The notes below the pieces were generated by a model. It was not told the origin of the DNA. It did no database searches and saw only the letters and a program-made list of their open reading frames with translations. A program made the translations under genes and the position numbers. From an uncultured Chloroflexota bacterium (GTDB taxonomy: Bacteria > Chloroflexota > Limnocylindria > Limnocylindrales > CSP1-4), in NCBI GenBank assembly GCA_903928275.1, contig CAIYQJ010000342.1:1-8075 (forward strand): a DNA stretch of 8,075 nucleotides, in the 5' to 3' direction. Below are positions 6,102 through 8,075 of this stretch, piece by piece; the first letter of the stretch is position 1; each line of letters begins with the position of its first letter.

Positions 6102-6904
6102 CGATCGGGTCCAGCCCCGGCCGCGTCGCCGCCCGCCACGTCGCCGCCCGCCGCGTCTCCGACCGCCAACTCTCGGGCCCCGCCACCGGTCGCACCACCG
6201 GTCGTCTCGGCCAGCCGATACCCCGTCCCCCTCACCGTGATCAGGTGGACCGGCCGGCTCGGGTCGACCTCGATCTTCTGCCGCAGCCGGCGCATCGTCA
6301 CCCACACATAGGATGGGTCGGCATCCTCGGTCTCTGCCCAGCCACGTCCGAGGAGTGTCTCCGTCGGCACGGTGCGCCCGAGGTTGGCGGCGAGCGCATA
6401 GAGAAGCCGGCCCTCCGTCGGCGTGAGCTGGACCCGCTCTCCGGCGACCACGGCCACGCGCTGGTGCAGCTCGAGCGTCAGGTCGGGCCCCAGCACGAGC
6501 ATCTGCCGCGGAACGCGGTCCCCGAGCCGCCGGAGGATGCGCTCGATCCTCGCCCGCAGCTCCGGGTAGTGATACGGCTTGGTCACGTAGTCCTCGGCGA
6601 CCTCGGTGAGGAGGGCCGCCTTGCTGTCGCCTGCGTCGATCGCGGACAGGACCACGATCGGCAGGTCCGCCCGGCGCTTGATCTCCCGGGCGAGGGTGAG
6701 GCCGTCCATGCCCGGCATCATGAGGTCGATGATGACGAGGTCCGGCCAGGAGCCTTCGAGCCGGCGCAGCGCCTCGCTTCCATCGCGCGCCGTGATCACC
6801 CTGTAGCCGTCGTCGCGGAGCTCGTCCGCGAGCAGCACGAGCAGCCGCGCGTCGTCGTCGACCACGAGGATCGTGGGGAACGGATCACCCGGGGCCGGGC
6901 TCAT
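6098..6904 (-). CDS. OmpR/PhoB-type response regulator
   Basis: This 268-residue transcription factor is phosphorylated by the neighbouring kinase. The receiver domain (about 11-127) has the acidic triad D16-D18 in VVDDDAR, phospho-acceptor D60 in VIIDLMMPGMDG, switch Ser87 in VVLSA, and K109 in YVTKPY. The winged-helix domain (about 135-232) has the hallmarks LTPTEGRLLYALAANLGRTV (160-179), LLGRGW (184-189), VTMRRLRQKIE (202-212) and ITVRGTGYRL (222-231), so it should bind DNA as a dimer on direct repeats. The 37-residue tail after the domain is unusual: Gly/Ala/Asp-rich, with the pentapeptide GGDAA, GGDVA, GGDAA repeated. No good Shine-Dalgarno precedes the ATG; a TATACT hexamer ends 7 bases before it, suggesting a leaderless mRNA. 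First gene of the operon regulator, kinase, SRPBCC. Confidence 0.95.
   Translation of the reverse strand: MSPAPGDPFPTILVVDDDARLLVLLADELRDDGYRVITARDGSEALRRLEGSWPDLVIIDLMMPGMDGLTLAREIKRRADLPIVVLSAIDAGDSKAALLTEVAEDYVTKPYHYPELRARIERILRRLGDRVPRQMLVLGPDLTLELHQRVAVVAGERVQLTPTEGRLLYALAANLGRTVPTETLLGRGWAETEDADPSYVWVTMRRLRQKIEVDPSRPVHLITVRGTGYRLAETTGGATGGGARELAVGDAAGGDVAGGDAAGAGPDR
6124..6168 (-). repeat. 15-bp tandem repeat, three copies, inside the regulator tail
   Basis: Three head-to-tail units lie at 6124-6138, 6139-6153 and 6154-6168. On the plus strand the first two read CGTCGCCGCCCGCC followed by A or G, so they differ only at the last base. The third has two further changes within the unit. 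Being a multiple of three, the array keeps frame and encodes a five-residue Gly-Gly-Asp-Ala/Val-Ala unit at the end of the response regulator, about 25 bases before its stop codon. Confidence 0.8.
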
Positions 6905-6940
6905 GTTCCCGAGTATAGGGACGGAGTGCGGCGCGGTCGG
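6905..6940 (-). promoter_or_regulatory. Probable leaderless promoter of the response regulator operon
   Basis: On the minus strand TATACT (6917-6912) matches the -10 consensus at five of six positions and stands out in very GC-rich DNA. With usual spacing, transcription would start at 6905 or 6904, at or one base before the ATG. Seventeen bases upstream is CCGACC (6940-6935), sharing GAC with the TTGACA -35 box, a weak match. The absence of a clear ribosome site agrees with a leaderless message. There is no experimental support. Confidence 0.5.
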
Positions 6941-6942
6941 CT

Positions 6943-6986
6943 GCCGGCACGAGGCGACCCGGCCGCCGGCGCGAGGCGACCCGGCC
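6943..6986. repeat. 22-bp tandem duplication upstream of the regulator promoter
   Basis: Two adjacent 22-bp units, 6943-6964 and 6965-6986, are identical except for one base (A or G at unit position 7). The unit reads GCCGGC(A/G)CGAGGCGACC followed by CGGCC. The period is about two helical turns, and the array spans about -38 to -81 relative to the predicted start at 6905. It may be an operator for the regulator itself or simply a small duplication. Confidence 0.75.
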
Positions 6987-7022
6987 GCCGGGCGCCGGGG
7001 CGGTGACCCGCCCCTCGACGCG

Positions 7023-7086
7023 TGGCGCCTGGCCTGCGTTGGCGCCGCTCGGCTCCTCGCCGGTGCCCATGGCGCCTCGCTTGCGT
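7023..7086 (+). repeat. Imperfect 17-bp direct repeat, 47-bp period
   Basis: TGGCGCCTGGCCTGCGT (7023-7039) recurs as TGGCGCCTCGCTTGCGT (7070-7086), 15 of 17 identical. Both copies lie in the 200-base spacer between the glycosylase stop (7107) and the regulator start (6904). Apart from this repeat, the 22-bp duplication and the promoter, I see no gene in the spacer. Confidence 0.5.
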
Positions 7087-7106
7087 CCGGGCTGCCGGCC
7101 CCGTCG

Positions 7107-8054
7107 CTACGGCGCCCGGCGGTCCACGAACCTGCAGCGGTCGGCGAGCGGGCAGACGGCGCACTTCGGCTGTCGGGCAGCGCACACCTCGCGACCGTGG
7201 GTGATGAGGTTCACGTGCGCCTCATACATCCGGTCCTCGGGCACGAGCCGCATCCAGGCCTCGTGCGCGAGCGCGAGCGACGCATCCGCGGGTAGCAGGC
7301 CGATGCGCTTGGAGACGCGCTCCACGTGCGTGTCGACCGGCATGAGCGGGGTGCCGAAGCAGAACAGGAGCACGACCGACGCGGTCTTGGGGCCGATCCC
7401 GGGGATCCGCGTGAGCCAGTCGCGCGCGTCGCGGGCGGACAGCTCGGCGAGGAAGTCGAGCCGATGGTCGCCGCGCTCCTCGCGGATCGTCCGGAGCGCC
7501 GACTGGATCCGCGGCGCCTTCTGGTCGGCGAGGCCCCCGGAGCGGATGGTGGCGGCGAGCTCCTCGACGGGCGCGGTCTCGACGGCGACCCAGTCCGGCG
7601 CACGCCCGGCGTCCATTCCCACGCCGCCCCAGCCGTCCGGTGCCCGCTCCGCGCCGCGCGCGCCGGCGACGCGGTGGACCTCGACCGGACCGTCAACGGA
7701 GGGGTACCGGTCGCGCAGTGCCTGGAACGCACGCTCCGAGTTCAGGTCGGCGGTGTTCTGCGAGAGGATCGTGAGCACGAGCTCGGTCGTGGCGTCGAGG
7801 CGGCGCTCCCACCGCGGGAGTCCGTGGAGGACGACGAGGCGGTCGAGGACGTCCGATACGAGGCCCGGGCGCGAACGGCCGAGGCGGCGGGCCCACGCCG
7901 TGGCGGGGTCGGGAGGGGTGCGGCGGCGACGCGCCGGGGGCCTCCGCGCCGCCGCCGTGCCACCGCTTCGCAAACCCGGTTGCTCGCCGCCCGCCGTCGC
8001 GGTGCTCGCCGGCGTCGCGGGTCGCGGCCGCGGCCCGCCGTCCGACGGGGTCAT
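7107..8054 (-). CDS. nth: Endonuclease III-type DNA glycosylase/AP lyase
   Basis: This 315-residue base-excision repair enzyme removes oxidised pyrimidines and cleaves at abasic sites. The core starts around residue 62. LTILSQNTADLNS (94-106) is the family's first helix, LTRIPGIGPKTASVVLLF (214-231) is the helix-hairpin-helix with catalytic Lys223, and PVDTHVERVSKRIGLLP (239-255) carries catalytic Asp241. Cys291, 298, 301 and 307 have the C-x6-C-x2-C-x5-C spacing of the [4Fe-4S] cluster. At 315 residues it is far longer than E. coli Nth (211). The extra length is an Arg/Pro/Ala-rich leader of about 60 residues and an insertion of about 35 residues (roughly 121-156, Gly/Arg-rich). The ATG at 8054 has only a weak upstream G-rich stretch (GGGGCCCGG), and I see no good internal start, so the leader may be partly artefactual. 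The gene name reflects family membership; a specialised paralogue is possible. Confidence 0.9.
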   Translation of the reverse strand: MTPSDGGPRPRPATPASTATAGGEQPGLRSGGTAAARRPPARRRRTPPDPATAWARRLGRSRPGLVSDVLDRLVVLHGLPRWERRLDATTELVLTILSQNTADLNSERAFQALRDRYPSVDGPVEVHRVAGARGAERAPDGWGGVGMDAGRAPDWVAVETAPVEELAATIRSGGLADQKAPRIQSALRTIREERGDHRLDFLAELSARDARDWLTRIPGIGPKTASVVLLFCFGTPLMPVDTHVERVSKRIGLLPADASLALAHEAWMRLVPEDRMYEAHVNLITHGREVCAARQPKCAVCPLADRCRFVDRRAP

Positions 8055-8075
8055 GTCCGGGCCCCGAGCGCGGCG

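Noticed and set aside
4524..6305. Kinase extended upstream to a start at 6305
   Set aside because: The extra 68 residues would overlap the regulator's DNA-binding domain by about 200 bases and are Arg/Gly-rich. The ATGA junction at 6098-6101 is the expected start.
5945..7006. Plus-strand open frame of 353 codons across the response regulator
   Set aside because: It is antisense to a regulator with complete receiver and winged-helix motifs and shows no domain of its own.

Overview
This 8,075-base window comes from a very GC-rich bacterial chromosome. I see no tRNA, rRNA, CRISPR array or phage module. Long open frames on both strands, Arg/Ala/Pro/Gly-rich frames antisense to real genes, and a TATACT hexamer only 7 nt from a start codon fit an actinobacterial or Chloroflexota-type genome (for example the soil and groundwater Limnocylindria group). 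The phylum is inferred from composition and style; no marker gene fixes it.

Layout. Bases 1-3340 are mainly plus strand. They hold the last 38 codons of a probable IS110-type transposase, a metallo-beta-lactamase-fold hydrolase of the UlaG-like class (134-958), a small unknown protein on the minus strand that meets it tail to tail with a 4-base overlap (955-1224), a Bax inhibitor-1/YccA-type membrane protein (1490-2203) and a secreted CAP-domain protein with an Ig-like C-terminal domain (2285-3340). A small helical protein of unknown function follows (3489-3809). A convergent intergenic region with a strong 11-bp stem-loop (3887-3923) separates this block from the minus-strand block.

The minus-strand block, read right to left, begins with an endonuclease III-type DNA glycosylase/lyase (8054-7107). 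After a 200-base spacer comes a probable operon: an OmpR-type response regulator (6904-6098), its sensor histidine kinase (6101-4524, start overlapping the regulator stop as ATGA), and an SRPBCC/AHSA1-like protein (4473-3937). The spacer carries a 22-bp tandem duplication just upstream of a likely leaderless promoter for the regulator, a plausible place for autoregulation.

The genes do not form an obviously new defence or biosynthetic system; most of the window looks like ordinary chromosome. The most unusual points are molecular. The Bax inhibitor-like protein has lost both aspartates of the family's proton/calcium-sensing dyad. The kinase has Asn where the residue after the phospho-accepting His is normally acidic. 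The regulator carries a pentapeptide-repeat tail encoded by a 15-bp minisatellite. The glycosylase has a long N-terminal extension and an internal insertion.
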